DNA from: Pigmentiphaga humi
GTDB taxonomy: Bacteria; Pseudomonadota; Gammaproteobacteria; Burkholderiales; Burkholderiaceae_B
Direction of reading: 5' to 3'
Assembly: GCF_900606115.1 (NCBI RefSeq)
Contig: NZ_UWPJ01000018.1
Span: forward strand, 62,001 to 126,000
DNA length: 64,000 nt
Below, in pieces: positions 47,548-58,495 of this stretch (positions are counted from its first letter, which is position 1; each line of letters starts with the position of its first letter). The notes beneath the pieces are model-generated. The model was not told where the DNA came from and ran no database searches. It saw nothing but the letters and a program-made list of their open reading frames with translations. A program made the translations under genes and the position numbers.

Positions 47548-48759
47548 TCAGTGTGCAGCCCACTGCACCGTGTTGATGTCCACGCCGTCCTTGACCATTT
47601 CCCACAGCGGGGACATTGCCCGCAGCTTGTCGACCTTGCTGCGGATAAGCTGGACAGTGAAATCGATTTCCTCTTCCGTCGTGAAACGGCCGAGGGTGAA
47701 ACGGATGGAGCTGTGCGCCAGTTCGTCGCTGCGGCCCAGGGCGCGCAGGACGTACGACGGCTCCAGGCTGGCCGAGGTACAGGCCGAGCCGCTCGAGACG
47801 GCCAGTTCCTTGACCGCCATGATCAGGGACTCGCCTTCCACGTAGTTGAAGCTGACGTTCAGGTTGTGCGGAATGCGCTGTTCCATGTCGCCGTTGAGAT
47901 AGACCTCTTCGATCGTGGAGAGGCCCGCCCACAGCCGGTCGCGCAGCATGCGCACGCGTTCGCTTTCGATCGCCATTTCTTCCTTGGCGATGCGGAAGGT
48001 CTCGCCCATGCCGACGATCTGGTGCGTGGCCAGCGTGCCCGATCGCATGCCGCGCTCGTGGCCGCCGCCGTGCATCTGCGCCTCGATCCGCACGCGCGGC
48101 TTGCGCCGCACGTACAGCGCGCCGATGCCCTTGGGACCGCACATCTTGTGCGCGCAGAACGACATCAGGTCGACCTTCAGGCTGGCTAGGTCGATCACGA
48201 CCTTGCCCGTGGCCTGGGCGGCATCGACGTGGAAGACCACGCCGCGTTCGCGGCAGATTTCGCCCAGTGCCGGGATGTCCTGGATGACGCCGATCTCGTT
48301 GTTGACGTACATGACCGAGGCCAGGATGGTGTCCGGGCGGATCGCCGCCTTGAACACCTCCAGGTCGAGCAGGCCGTCCTCCTGGACGTCGAGGTAAGTC
48401 ACCTCGAAACCTTCGCGCTCCAGCTCGCGGCAGGTGTCCAGCACCGCCTTGTGCTCGGTCTTGACCGTAATGACGTGCTTGCCGCGCTCGGCATAGAAGT
48501 GCGCCGCGCCCTTGATGGCCAGGTTGTCGGACTCGGTCGCCCCGGAGGTCCAGACGATTTCGCGCGGATCGGCATTGACCAGCGCGGCCACCTGGGCCCT
48601 GGCGTTTTCCACGGCTTCTTCCGCTTCCCAGCCATAGGCGTGGCTGCGCGAAGCGGGGTTGCCGAAATGTTCGTACAGCCACGGCACCATGGCATCGACC
48701 ACGCGCGGATCCACCGGCGTGGTGGCCGAGTAATCGAGATAAACCGGCGTCTTGATCAT
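47548..48759 (-). CDS. iscS: Cysteine desulfurase IscS
   Basis: PLP enzyme that provides sulfur from cysteine. 403 residues. PLP-binding Lys205 lies in [18 protein letters not shown]; the usual Ser before AHK is replaced by Cys202, a mild variation. The active-site Cys327 is in [20 protein letters not shown]. Second gene of the operon, 29 bases after iscR. Confidence 0.97.
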   Translation of the reverse strand: MIKTPVYLDYSATTPVDPRVVDAMVPWLYEHFGNPASRSHAYGWEAEEAVENARAQVAALVNADPREIVWTSGATESDNLAIKGAAHFYAERGKHVITVKTEHKAVLDTCRELEREGFEVTYLDVQEDGLLDLEVFKAAIRPDTILASVMYVNNEIGVIQDIPALGEICRERGVVFHVDAAQATGKVVIDLASLKVDLMSFCAHKMCGPKGIGALYVRRKPRVRIEAQMHGGGHERGMRSGTLATHQIVGMGETFRIAKEEMAIESERVRMLRDRLWAGLSTIEEVYLNGDMEQRIPHNLNVSFNYVEGESLIMAVKELAVSSGSACTSASLEPSYVLRALGRSDELAHSSIRFTLGRFTTEEEIDFTVQLIRSKVDKLRAMSPLWEMVKDGVDINTVQWAAH

Positions 48760-48788
48760 GGTTTTACCTTCCTATTGCAGCGCCGCGC

Positions 48789-49292
48789 TCACACCGCGGC
48801 AGTGGGCTCGGCAGCGCCCGAACGGCGATCCATCAGCACCGACTTGGCGGCGCTGGCTTCCTGCAATTCGCGCATGCGCTGCTGGTCCACCAGGTCTTGC
48901 AGGGAGACGGAATCCAGATACTCGACCATCTTGCGGTTGAGCGTGGCCCACAGCTCGTGCGTCATGCACTTGCCGGATTTGCCGTCGTTGCCCCGGGTGC
49001 AGTCCTGCTTGCCGCCACAGTCCGTGGCGTCCAGCGGCTCGTCGACGGCGAAGATGATGTCGGCCACGGTGACGTAGCGCGCCAGCTTGGCCAGCGAATA
49101 GCCGCCGCCCGGGCCGCGCATGCTGTCCACCAGCTCATGGCGCCGCAGCTTGCCGAACAGTTGCTCCAGATAGGACAGGGAGATGTTCTGCCGCTGGCTG
49201 ATCGCAGACAGAGTGACCGGACCGCTGTGCTGGCGCAGCGCCAGATCGATCATGGCCGTAACGGCGAAACGCCCTTTCGTTGTAAGTCGCAT
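48789..49292 (-). CDS. iscR: Iron-sulfur cluster regulator IscR
   Basis: Rrf2-family repressor of the isc operon that senses 2Fe-2S cluster supply. 167 residues from the ATG at 49292 (MRLTTKGRFAVTAM, the family opening). Cluster cysteines 92, 98 and 109 are in a loop (CGGKQDC, GKCMTH) that is a few residues longer than the E. coli Cys92/98/104 spacing. The promoter with an IscR-like site lies about 80-125 bases upstream. Confidence 0.95.
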   Translation of the reverse strand: MRLTTKGRFAVTAMIDLALRQHSGPVTLSAISQRQNISLSYLEQLFGKLRRHELVDSMRGPGGGYSLAKLARYVTVADIIFAVDEPLDATDCGGKQDCTRGNDGKSGKCMTHELWATLNRKMVEYLDSVSLQDLVDQQRMRELQEASAAKSVLMDRRSGAAEPTAAV

Positions 49293-49368
49293 TCGGGACC
49301 CCTGAAGTCTGATCTTCAAGCGTCGGAGACTGCCTGGACGCGTCCTGCGAGGACTCCGCCGGGAGCAA

Positions 49369-49416
49369 ATCCCTAACGATTTGGTCAAGTATACCGAATT
49401 CCCGAACGTTTTTCTA
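49369..49416 (-). promoter_or_regulatory. isc operon promoter with candidate IscR site
   Basis: On the minus strand, TAGAAA (49416-49411), 17 bases, then TATACT (49393-49388). Overlapping and downstream of the -10 is ATACTTGACC-AAAT-CGTTAGGGAT (49392-49369), an imperfect palindrome (6 of 10 positions symmetric) resembling the type 1 IscR box. Binding here would block transcription start. Confidence 0.5.
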
Positions 49417-49530
49417 GGGTTTTCCTGGGGAAACGACGGATACGGTCAGAACGTTGCAGCGCACCAAACGATGCCGGCGAACAGGATTGTTCCGCGCCGG
49501 TGCAGCCCGGGGATGGGAAGCCATTGAGGC

Positions 49531-49559
49531 AAAAACAAGGCCCGGGATGACCCGAGCCT
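49531..49559 (-). terminator. Rho-independent terminator after the tyrosine phosphatase gene
   Basis: On the minus strand a 9-base stem AGGCTCGGG/CCCGGGCCT with one G-T pair and a TCAT loop is followed by TGTTTTTG. Another perfect stem, GCCGGCGC/GCGCCGGC (49581-49599), lies just before it. Confidence 0.65.
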
Positions 49560-49604
49560 GGGGAAATACGGCCTGGCAACGCCGGCGCAAGGCGCCGGCA
49601 AGAA

Positions 49605-50096
49605 TCACGCTGCCTGGTATTGAGTCGCGCGCTTGCGCACCACTTCGAGCAGCCCTTGGCAGGCATCCTCGATGTAGTCGAGCACCTTGCCGAACCCCTC
49701 GGGGCCGCCGTAGTACGGATCGGGTACGGTTGCTTCTTCGTATTCGTTGGCGAAACGCATCAGCAGCATCAGCTTGTGCTGATATTGCTTGGGCGCCTGC
49801 TGCTGCAGCAGCGACAGGTTGTCCCAGTCCATGGCCAGAATCATGTCGAACTCGCGGAAGTCGTCGACACGGATCTGCCTGGCGCGGATCTCGCCAATGT
49901 CATAGCCGCGCTTGCGGGCAGCGGCCTGCATACGCGCGTCGGGAGGCTCACCGATATGAAAGGCGTGAGTCCCGGCCGATTCTATACGGACAACGTCGGA
50001 AAGACCGGCGTCTTTCACCAGGCGGCGAAACACGCCCTCTGCGCTCGGCGAGCGACAGATGTTGCCCATGCACACAAACAGTACCTTGGTCATCAT
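49605..50096 (-). CDS. Low-molecular-weight protein-tyrosine phosphatase
   Basis: 163 residues. The phosphate-binding loop CMGNICRS with nucleophile Cys9 and Arg15 opens the protein, and the general-acid Asp is in VPDPYYGG. Tandem ATGs at 50096 and 50093 are both possible starts; no good ribosome-binding site is seen for either. In betaproteobacteria this gene commonly sits just upstream of iscR, as here. No partner tyrosine kinase gene is nearby, so a capsule or exopolysaccharide role is not supported by context. Confidence 0.9.
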   Translation of the reverse strand: MMTKVLFVCMGNICRSPSAEGVFRRLVKDAGLSDVVRIESAGTHAFHIGEPPDARMQAAARKRGYDIGEIRARQIRVDDFREFDMILAMDWDNLSLLQQQAPKQYQHKLMLLMRFANEYEEATVPDPYYGGPEGFGKVLDYIEDACQGLLEVVRKRATQYQAA

Positions 50097-50250
50097 GTCC
50101 GAAAGTGTGCGGGAAAACCCCGCATAGTTCAAGTTTTTTTTATGGGCAGAAGAAAATATTCCGCGCCAAAAAACGCTTTTTAATCAACCTCTTACCACGC
50201 AAGCGCTAGCGTTGCGGCAAGCCATCGGAACATGGTGCGCACTTATGGTT

Positions 50251-50273
50251 CATGCCGGTGCCCCACCGGCATG
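50251..50273. other. Strong hairpin downstream of uvrB
   Basis: CATGCCGGTG (50251-50260) and CACCGGCATG (50264-50273) form a perfect 10-base stem with a CCC loop, past the uvrB stop. No T-run follows on the minus strand, so it is more likely an mRNA-end-stabilising hairpin than a classical terminator. Confidence 0.5.
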
Positions 50274-50336
50274 CCTTCCCATGCACCATTTCCGGGCAGA
50301 AATCTTGCGCAATGCACAAGGCATGCAGCCGCGGAA

Positions 50337-52484
<2,148 letters not shown>

Positions 52485-52722
52485 CAGGAAAACTTCGGCA
52501 GCGAAACGGCGCCAAGGTTCCGGCAGGCCTCCACCGAGTCTTCCTCGGTCTCTGCCGTCGCACCGTCCCACGACGGCTTCGTCGACCGAAAAAAGACATT
52601 GCGCGGTGCGCTCCTCCGGCGGGATTCATCCCACAGCAGGATTTCGCATTGCAAAAAACAACCCGGCATTATTCCCCGCACTTCATATTCCTACAACCCC
52701 GCGCGCTTAACGGACGCTTTAC

Positions 52723-53925
52723 ATGACTTCGCTCTTCGCAGCCGTAGAACTGGCCCCTCGTGACCCCATCCTGGGGCTCACCGAACAATTCAACGCCGAT
52801 ACCCGCAGCAACAAGGTCAACCTGGGCGTGGGCGTGTACTACAACGATGAGGGCAGGATCCCGCTTCTCAAGGCCGTCCGCAAGGCGGAGCTGGCTCGCA
52901 TCGAAGCCGCCGCCGCCCGCGGCTACCTGCCGATCGAGGGCCTGGCCGGCTACAACCGCGCGGTGCAGGAACTGCTGCTGGGCGCCGGTTCGCCCCTGAT
53001 CGCCCAGGGCCGCGTGCTGACCACCCAGGCGCTGGGCGGCACCGGCGCGCTGAAGATCGGCGCCGATTTCCTCAAGCGCCTGGCTCCCAGCGCCAAGGTC
53101 GCCATCAGCGATCCGAGCTGGGAAAACCACCGCGCCCTGTTCGAATACGCCGGCTACGAAGTCGTCAACTATCCCTATTACGATGCCGCCACCCATGGCG
53201 TGAACTTCGCGGGCATGCTGGCGGCGCTGGAAAGCTATCCGGCAGGCACCGTCGTGGTGCTGCACGCGTGCTGCCACAACCCGACGGGCGTGGACCTGTC
53301 CGGCGAGCAATGGGCCAAGGTCGTGGAAGTGGTCAAGGCCCGCGGCCTGGTGCCCTTCCTGGACATCGCCTACCAGGGATTCGGCGACGGCATCGACGCC
53401 GATGCCACCGCGGTGCGCCAATTCGCCGACGCCGGCCTGGATTTCCTCGTCAGCTCCTCGTTCTCCAAGTCGTTCTCGCTGTACGGCGAGCGCGTCGGCG
53501 CCCTCTCGCTGGTTGCCGCCGACAAGGACGAAAGCGCCCGCGTGCTGAGCCAGTTGAAGCGCGTGATCCGCACCAATTATTCCAACCCGCCCACCCATGG
53601 CGGCACGGTGGTCGCCACGGTGCTGACCTCGCCCGAACTGCGCGCCGAGTGGGAAAGCGAGCTGGGCGAGATGCGCGACCGCATCCGCGCCATGCGCGGC
53701 GCGCTGGTCGAGAAACTCAAGGCGCGCGGCGTCGCGCGCGATTTCAGCTTCGTGCTCAAGCAGCGCGGCATGTTCTCGTATTCGGGCCTGACCGCGGCCC
53801 AGGTCGACCGCCTGCGCGAAGAACATGGCGTCTATGCCATTTCCACCGGACGCATCTGCGTGGCGGCGCTGAACTCGCGCAACATCGACGCTGTGGCGGA
53901 CGGCATCGCCGCGGTCCTCGCATAA
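52723..53925 (+). CDS. Aromatic/aspartate aminotransferase (class I, TyrB/AspC type)
   Basis: PLP-dependent transaminase for aspartate and/or aromatic amino acids, 400 residues. The N-terminal LAPRDPILGLTEQFNAD and NLGVGVYYND are hallmarks of the AspC/TyrB subgroup. The PLP Lys near residue 248 is in SSSFSKSFSLYGERVG, and ACCHNPTGVD provides cofactor contacts. Divergent from uvrB. AspC versus TyrB specificity cannot be decided here. Confidence 0.93.
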   Translation: MTSLFAAVELAPRDPILGLTEQFNADTRSNKVNLGVGVYYNDEGRIPLLKAVRKAELARIEAAAARGYLPIEGLAGYNRAVQELLLGAGSPLIAQGRVLTTQALGGTGALKIGADFLKRLAPSAKVAISDPSWENHRALFEYAGYEVVNYPYYDAATHGVNFAGMLAALESYPAGTVVVLHACCHNPTGVDLSGEQWAKVVEVVKARGLVPFLDIAYQGFGDGIDADATAVRQFADAGLDFLVSSSFSKSFSLYGERVGALSLVAADKDESARVLSQLKRVIRTNYSNPPTHGGTVVATVLTSPELRAEWESELGEMRDRIRAMRGALVEKLKARGVARDFSFVLKQRGMFSYSGLTAAQVDRLREEHGVYAISTGRICVAALNSRNIDAVADGIAAVLA

Positions 53926-53972
53926 ACCGGGCAAACCTGCCGGGGCGGTGCAGGAGATGGCAGTTTGCGGTT

Positions 53973-54000
53973 TTGAACTCTTCGCCATCCATGCTATAGT
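53973..54000 (+). promoter_or_regulatory. Promoter of tRNA-Asn copy 1
   Basis: -35 TTGAAC (53973-53978), 16-base spacer, -10 TATAGT (53995-54000), 12 bases before the tRNA. The same arrangement precedes the second copy. Confidence 0.75.
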
Positions 54001-54012
54001 TACAGGCTCGAT

Positions 54013-54088
54013 TCCCCGATAGCTCAGTCGGTAGAGCGACGGACTGTTAATCCGCAGGTCACTGGTTCGAACCCAGTTCGGGGAGCCA
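54013..54088 (+). tRNA. tRNA-Asn (anticodon GTT), copy 1
   Basis: 76 bases including encoded CCA. Acceptor TCCCCGA pairs with TCGGGGA. The D arm is GCTC...GAGC, the anticodon arm ACGGA-CTGTTAA-TCCGC gives anticodon GTT, and the T arm is ACTGG-TTCGAAC-CCAGT. Own promoter and terminator flank it. Confidence 0.97.
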
Positions 54089-54101
54089 AGGAATCAAACC
54101 C

Positions 54102-54128
54102 AAAACGGACGCCTCGCGCGTCCGTTTT
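54102..54128 (+). terminator. Terminator of tRNA-Asn copy 1
   Basis: AAAACGGACGC (54102-54112) pairs with GCGTCCGTTTT (54118-54128), followed by GCTTTGG. Duplicated after the second tRNA. Confidence 0.85.
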
Positions 54129-54208
54129 GCTTTGGTGCGCGACAGGAGGGCGAGCGCGTGCGGGCTGCGGGCCGTTTGCGCAGCGGCTTTTCTGTATGAT
54201 TTCGCCCC

Positions 54209-54643
54209 ATGGGCGCCCACGCAATTTCCCGCTTGGCTTGGCTGGCACTGCTGTGCACATTGCTGCACGCGGCAATGCCGTCCGTGCACGCCATCGCACC
54301 GCCCGATTCCATGCAGCGCACACTGGCGCTGCAACTGGGGCAGCTCTGCTCGCAGCAAACCGATGCGCCCCATGACGGCGACTCGCTGCCGGCCACGCCG
54401 CCCTGCCTGCTCTGCCTGGCGGGCGCCCATCTGGCCCTCTCCGGGCCCTCGTTCTGCGCGGTCGCCCCCACTCCTTATGTGCAATACGCGCAGCGCGCCG
54501 CGTCCCGCCTTCCCGTCGGGGGCGCGGTGCCCTATCTGTATTTCTCGTCCCGAGCCCCGCCGCGGGGAGCTCATTCCCTCTATTCCGAACGCGGGGGACT
54601 CGTGCCCCTGCCGCGTGACATGCCGGCGCAGCCGGCCACTTGA
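54209..54643 (+). CDS. DUF2946-like exported protein next to copper chaperone
   Basis: 144 residues with an N-terminal hydrophobic signal segment (RLAWLALLCTLLHAAMPSVHA) and a central PCLLCLAG cysteine pair typical of DUF2946-type proteins found beside copper genes. Ends 13 bases before the PCu(A)C chaperone gene, so the two form an operon. The role is probably linked to periplasmic copper handling; no reaction is known. The C-terminal 40 residues are Pro/Arg/Ser-rich without clear structure. Confidence 0.72.
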   Translation: MGAHAISRLAWLALLCTLLHAAMPSVHAIAPPDSMQRTLALQLGQLCSQQTDAPHDGDSLPATPPCLLCLAGAHLALSGPSFCAVAPTPYVQYAQRAASRLPVGGAVPYLYFSSRAPPRGAHSLYSERGGLVPLPRDMPAQPAT

Positions 54644-54656
54644 CGACGAGATTTCC

Positions 54657-55148
54657 ATGCAGATACGCCATGCTTTGCTTTCCACCCTGTTCTCCCTCCT
54701 GGCCGCCAGCCCGGCCTGGTCGCACGGCTACACGGCCGGCGACATCGCCATCGGCCACCCCTGGGCACGCGCCACGGTGGCCGGCCAGCCGGCCGGCGGA
54801 GGCTTCCTGAAACTCACCGCCGGCGGCGGCGGCGACACGCTGCTGGCCGTGCGCAGCGAGGTGTCCGCGCGCGCGGAATTGCACACCATGAAGATGGATG
54901 GCGATATCATGCGCATGCGCCAGGTCGATGAAATCCCGGTCCCAGCCGGGCAGACCGTCGAACTCAAGCCGGGTGGCTACCACATCATGTTCATGCAGTT
55001 GAAGGCGCCGCTGAAAGCGGGCACGAGCTTTCCCGCCACGCTGGTCTTCCGCAAGGCCGGCGAAGTCAAGGTGGACTTCAAGGTCGAGGCCGCCGGCGCT
55101 GCCGCGGGCGGGCACGGCATGTCCGGCCACGGCGGCCACGCCCATTGA
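54657..55148 (+). CDS. Periplasmic copper chaperone PCu(A)C
   Basis: 163 residues with a cleavable signal peptide (cut near PAWS-HGY). The copper site H(M)X10MX21HXM is exact: His76, Met87, His109 and Met111 (LHTMKMDGD and GGYHIMFM). The family delivers Cu(I) to the CuA centre of cytochrome oxidase with ScoI. A C-terminal His/Gly/Met tail (GGHGMSGHGGHAH) adds possible extra copper binding. Paired with the DUF2946-like gene upstream. Confidence 0.9.
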   Translation: MQIRHALLSTLFSLLAASPAWSHGYTAGDIAIGHPWARATVAGQPAGGGFLKLTAGGGGDTLLAVRSEVSARAELHTMKMDGDIMRMRQVDEIPVPAGQTVELKPGGYHIMFMQLKAPLKAGTSFPATLVFRKAGEVKVDFKVEAAGAAAGGHGMSGHGGHAH

Positions 55149-55292
55149 CGTAACGCGTTAGACTGATGCAGCAGCCGGCCGGCATGCGTCTTCCATACCG
55201 GCGGGGGAACGCGGACATGCCTGTTCCGGATGATCCCTCCCGCGAGTACCAACCATGACGCCCGGCCCCATCAACCCGGCAGGAATTGCTGC

Positions 55293-56240
55293 ATGAGCGC
55301 CACACAACCACCAGCAGGTGCCGCATCCTCCCATGAGGGGGATGCGGCGCAACGACCAAAAGACGCGCCTCCGCACGCCTCCACGCGACAATCCGAAAGC
55401 GGAGGCCCCTGCCTCCAGGCAGCGGGCGGGCTGTACCGGGGCATGACCCGCGAGGCGATCGACGCCGCCTACAACAACAGCGCCGCCGTCCTGAACAGCG
55501 CCGTCCTGATGGCCGAGTTCGACGAACGCAGCCAGAAACTGCGCAGTGCCTATCCCCACTATCTCGACCTGCGCTATGGCCCTGCGCCGCGCAACCGGAT
55601 CGACTACTTTCCCGCCTCGCGCCCAGGCCCGCTGCTGGTCTTCATCCATGGCGGCTACTGGCAGGCGCGCGCCAAGGAGAACTTCAGCTTCCTGGCCAAC
55701 GGACCGCTCGACCACGGCCTGCACGTCGCGATGGTGGGATATACGCTGGCGCCGGAACGCTCGCTGGACGGCATACTCGGAGAGCTTCGCGCGGCCCTGG
55801 CCTGGCTGGGACAGCATGCCTCGCGATGGGGCACCGATCCGCAGCGCATCGTCCTGAGCGGCTGGTCCGCGGGCGCCCATCTGGCGACGCTGCTCATGGA
55901 TGCTCCCGGCGTGCTGGGCGCCCTGGCCATCAGCGGCATCTACGACCTGGAACCTATCAGGCTGAGCTACCTGAATGAAAAGCTGTGCCTGTGCCCGCCC
56001 GACGTGCGCCGGCTCAGCCCCATACACCGGCCGGCCAGCAAGCGCGAACTGGTGCTCGCCTGCGGCGGCGACGAACTGCCGGAATGGCAGCGCCAATCCG
56101 AGGCCTATGCCGCCGTACGCGCCGGACTGCCCGGTACGCTGCTGCGCGTGCCCGACCGCAACCACTTCACCATCTTGGAAGAACTGGCTTCGCCCGACGG
56201 CATCCTGACCCAGCACGCCTGTCGGCTGGCAGGGCTCTGA
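55293..56240 (+). CDS. Alpha/beta hydrolase (esterase or kynurenine formamidase-like)
   Basis: 315 residues from the ATG at 55293, which has AGGA eight bases upstream. About 45 N-terminal residues are low-complexity and not conserved. The oxyanion motif HGGYW and nucleophile GWSAGAH (Ser) resemble arylformamidase-type hydrolases, and the catalytic His is likely in DRNHFTILEEL. No tryptophan-degradation genes are nearby, so the substrate is unassigned. Confidence 0.82.
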   Translation: MSATQPPAGAASSHEGDAAQRPKDAPPHASTRQSESGGPCLQAAGGLYRGMTREAIDAAYNNSAAVLNSAVLMAEFDERSQKLRSAYPHYLDLRYGPAPRNRIDYFPASRPGPLLVFIHGGYWQARAKENFSFLANGPLDHGLHVAMVGYTLAPERSLDGILGELRAALAWLGQHASRWGTDPQRIVLSGWSAGAHLATLLMDAPGVLGALAISGIYDLEPIRLSYLNEKLCLCPPDVRRLSPIHRPASKRELVLACGGDELPEWQRQSEAYAAVRAGLPGTLLRVPDRNHFTILEELASPDGILTQHACRLAGL

Positions 56241-56268
56241 AACCAGCCGGCCTGCACGCCGAGGCCTG

Positions 56269-56871
56269 TTAGCGCGGCTCGCCCTTCACTTCCAGCACCA
56301 CCTGCCCCCGGCTCAGGTCGGCCAGCATGCGCCGCAATTGATCCACCTCCTGGCGCGGCACGAGCACGTCCAGGCGCACGCCCCGGGCGCCGAAATGCTC
56401 CTGGGCCACCTCGACGCCGGCCTCGCGCAAGCGCGCCTTGAACAGAGCCAGTTCGGCGAACGAACAATCGAGCGCCGCCTCGGCCAGATCGAGCACGGGT
56501 ACGCGCCGGCCCAGCCGCAGGCAATTGGCGGCGCATCCGCCATAGGCCCGCGCCAGCCCACCCGCGCCCAGCAGCGTCCCGCCGAACCAGCGCACCACCA
56601 GCACCGCCACGCGGTCGCAGGCTTGGCCATCGATGGCCTGCAGGATGGGGCGGCCCGCGGTGCCGCCGGGTTCGCCGTCATCGTTGAAACGATACTGCGC
56701 GCCTATCCGGTAGGCCCAGCAATTGTGCGTGGCCGTGGCGTCCGCATGCTGCGCGAAGAAAGCCAGCGCCGCATCGGGGCTCGACGCCGGCGCCGCATGG
56801 GCGACGAAACGGCTTTTGCGGACTTCCTCGCGATAGGTGCAAGGCGCCTCTAGCGTGAACAGGGAACTCAT
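56269..56871 (-). CDS. YigZ/IMPACT family protein
   Basis: 200 residues. An N-terminal UPF0029/IMPACT domain (CTYREEVRKSRFVAHAAPA, HNCWAYRIG, DDGEPGGTAGRPIL, VVRWFGGTLLGAGGL) and a C-terminal DUF1949 domain (residues about 140-200). The family is linked to translation-related regulation in eukaryotes, but the bacterial role is unclear. Convergent with the hydrolase gene and divergent from the second tRNA-Asn. Confidence 0.9.
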   Translation of the reverse strand: MSSLFTLEAPCTYREEVRKSRFVAHAAPASSPDAALAFFAQHADATATHNCWAYRIGAQYRFNDDGEPGGTAGRPILQAIDGQACDRVAVLVVRWFGGTLLGAGGLARAYGGCAANCLRLGRRVPVLDLAEAALDCSFAELALFKARLREAGVEVAQEHFGARGVRLDVLVPRQEVDQLRRMLADLSRGQVVLEVKGEPR

Positions 56872-56902
56872 GGGGAGAGTTTACCGTGGCGCGCCCTTCT
56901 CT

Positions 56903-56930
56903 TTGACGCAACGCCTTTTTCTGCTATAGT
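56903..56930 (+). promoter_or_regulatory. Promoter of tRNA-Asn copy 2
   Basis: -35 TTGACG (56903-56908), 16-base spacer, -10 TATAGT (56925-56930). The -35 and spacer differ from copy 1, but the -10 and following bases are nearly the same. Confidence 0.78.
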
Positions 56931-56942
56931 TATTGGCTCGAT

Positions 56943-57018
56943 TCCCCGATAGCTCAGTCGGTAGAGCGACGGACTGTTAATCCGCAGGTCACTGGTTCGA
57001 ACCCAGTTCGGGGAGCCA
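56943..57018 (+). tRNA. tRNA-Asn (anticodon GTT), copy 2
   Basis: Identical in sequence to the copy at 54013-54088 across all 76 bases, including the CCA end. The identity extends from the -10 element through the terminator with only a few differences. Confidence 0.97.
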
Positions 57019-57032
57019 AGGAATCAAACCCA

Positions 57033-57058
57033 GAACGGACGCCTCGCGCGTCCGTTTT
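57033..57058 (+). terminator. Terminator of tRNA-Asn copy 2
   Basis: AACGGACGC pairs with GCGTCCGTT, followed by TTGCTTTGG. One base on the left side (G for A) shortens the stem compared with copy 1. Confidence 0.8.
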
Positions 57059-57112
57059 GCTTTGGCGAGCCGGGCTGACCCGCCTGCACGCTCTTTTCGC
57101 CTTGTCCCACCC

Positions 57113-58420
57113 ATGCTTACACACCGGCGCGTACTGGCGATGGCGCTGCCCATCGTGCTTGCCAACCTGACCCAGCCCTTGATGTCGGCTGTCGACACGG
57201 CCGTGGCAGGCCATCTGCCGGGGCCGGAATACCTGGCAGGCGTCGCGCTCGGCGGTTTGCTCTTCAGTTTCTTGTTCTGGGGCTTCGGCTTCCTGCGCAT
57301 GGGGACCACCGGACTGGTCGCCCAGGCCTGGGGCAAGCGCGACGAACATGCGCTGGCAGCCAGCGTGGGCCGGGCCCTGCTGCTGGCTGCCGCGATCGGC
57401 GCCGTGCTGCTGATCCTGCAGCGTCCCTTGATTGCAATGGGGCTGGCGCTGCTGGGCGGCAGCGCCGATGCCACGCGCCAGGCCGCCGCGTATTGCGCGG
57501 GCAGGATCTGGGCCGCGCCGCTGGCCCTGGCCAACTATGCAATCCTGGGCTGGCTGCTGGGATGCCAGCGGGTGCGCATGGCGCTCGCCCTGCAGATACT
57601 GATCAATGCGGTCAACCTGGCTACCGTGCTGGCCTTCGTCCACGGCCTGGACATGGGCGTGGCCGGCATAGGCGCCGCCACCGCGGTTGCCGACGGCGCG
57701 GGCACGCTGGCCGGGCTGTTCCTGCTCTGGCGTGCCCATCGCCAGGCCTGGATGCGCCTGCGGCTCGCACAGCTGTGCAATGGCGCGGCACTGCGCCGCC
57801 TGGTGAGCATCAACTTCCACATTTTCGTCCGCACCGCCTGTCTGGTCGGCAGCATGGGCTGGTTCGCCCACCTGGGCGCCGCGCAGGGCGATGCCGTGCT
57901 GGCCGCCAACGCCCTGCTGCTGAATTTCCTGACTTTCATGGCCTTCGGCCTGGACGGCTTCGCCCATGCCGCGGAAACGCTGGTCGGCGCCGCGGTGGGC
58001 GCCGGCAACGGTCCCGCGCTGCGGCGCGCCGTGCGCCTGTGCATGGGCTGGGCCTGCGCCGGCGCCGTGGCGTACGCGCTGGTCTATCTGTCGATCGGCG
58101 GCGCCATCGTCGACCTGCTGACCGACCAGGCCGCGCTGCGCGAGACCGCGCGGCGCTTCCTGCCCTGGATGGCATTGGCCCCGATCGCGTCGGTCTGCGC
58201 CTACCTGTACGACGGCGTCTTCATCGGCGCGACCCGGACCCGGCCGCTGATGCTTTCCATGATGGCATGCGGCGCGGCGTTTCTGGCCATGTCGCTCGGC
58301 CTGCTGCCGGTGCTGGGCAATCACGGGCTATGGCTGTCGTTCCTGGCCTTCAACGCCCTGCGCGGGCTCACCCTGTACCTGGCCGCGCCGCGCGCGGTCT
58401 ATCGCCTGGCCGGCGCGTGA
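57113..58420 (+). CDS. MATE-family efflux transporter (DinF-like)
   Basis: 435 residues with about 12 membrane spans. MATE hallmarks include ALPIVLANLTQPLMSAVDTAVAGH at the N terminus and NAVNLATVLAFVHGLDMGVAGIGAATAVA in the middle. Exports drugs or organic cations driven by H+ or Na+. The ATG at 57113 is preferred over an upstream in-frame start lying in the tRNA terminator. No LexA box is seen, so SOS control as in E. coli dinF is not supported. Confidence 0.9.
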   Translation: MLTHRRVLAMALPIVLANLTQPLMSAVDTAVAGHLPGPEYLAGVALGGLLFSFLFWGFGFLRMGTTGLVAQAWGKRDEHALAASVGRALLLAAAIGAVLLILQRPLIAMGLALLGGSADATRQAAAYCAGRIWAAPLALANYAILGWLLGCQRVRMALALQILINAVNLATVLAFVHGLDMGVAGIGAATAVADGAGTLAGLFLLWRAHRQAWMRLRLAQLCNGAALRRLVSINFHIFVRTACLVGSMGWFAHLGAAQGDAVLAANALLLNFLTFMAFGLDGFAHAAETLVGAAVGAGNGPALRRAVRLCMGWACAGAVAYALVYLSIGGAIVDLLTDQAALRETARRFLPWMALAPIASVCAYLYDGVFIGATRTRPLMLSMMACGAAFLAMSLGLLPVLGNHGLWLSFLAFNALRGLTLYLAAPRAVYRLAGA

Positions 58421-58495
58421 AGTCCGGCCAGGCGGCTTGACAACGGCGCGTGCGTCCCATTAAGGTCACGCCCCTCTTATCCTGCAGGTGATTCC

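Noticed and set aside
52485-52722. A LexA box upstream of uvrB
   Set aside because: No CTG-N10-CAG palindrome with the expected AT-rich centre was found in the gap, unlike the clear site before imuA.
54013-57018. Paired tRNA-Asn copies as attL/attR of an integrated element
   Set aside because: The whole tRNA unit including promoter -10 and terminator is duplicated, the interval holds no integrase, and the genes between look like ordinary chromosome genes.
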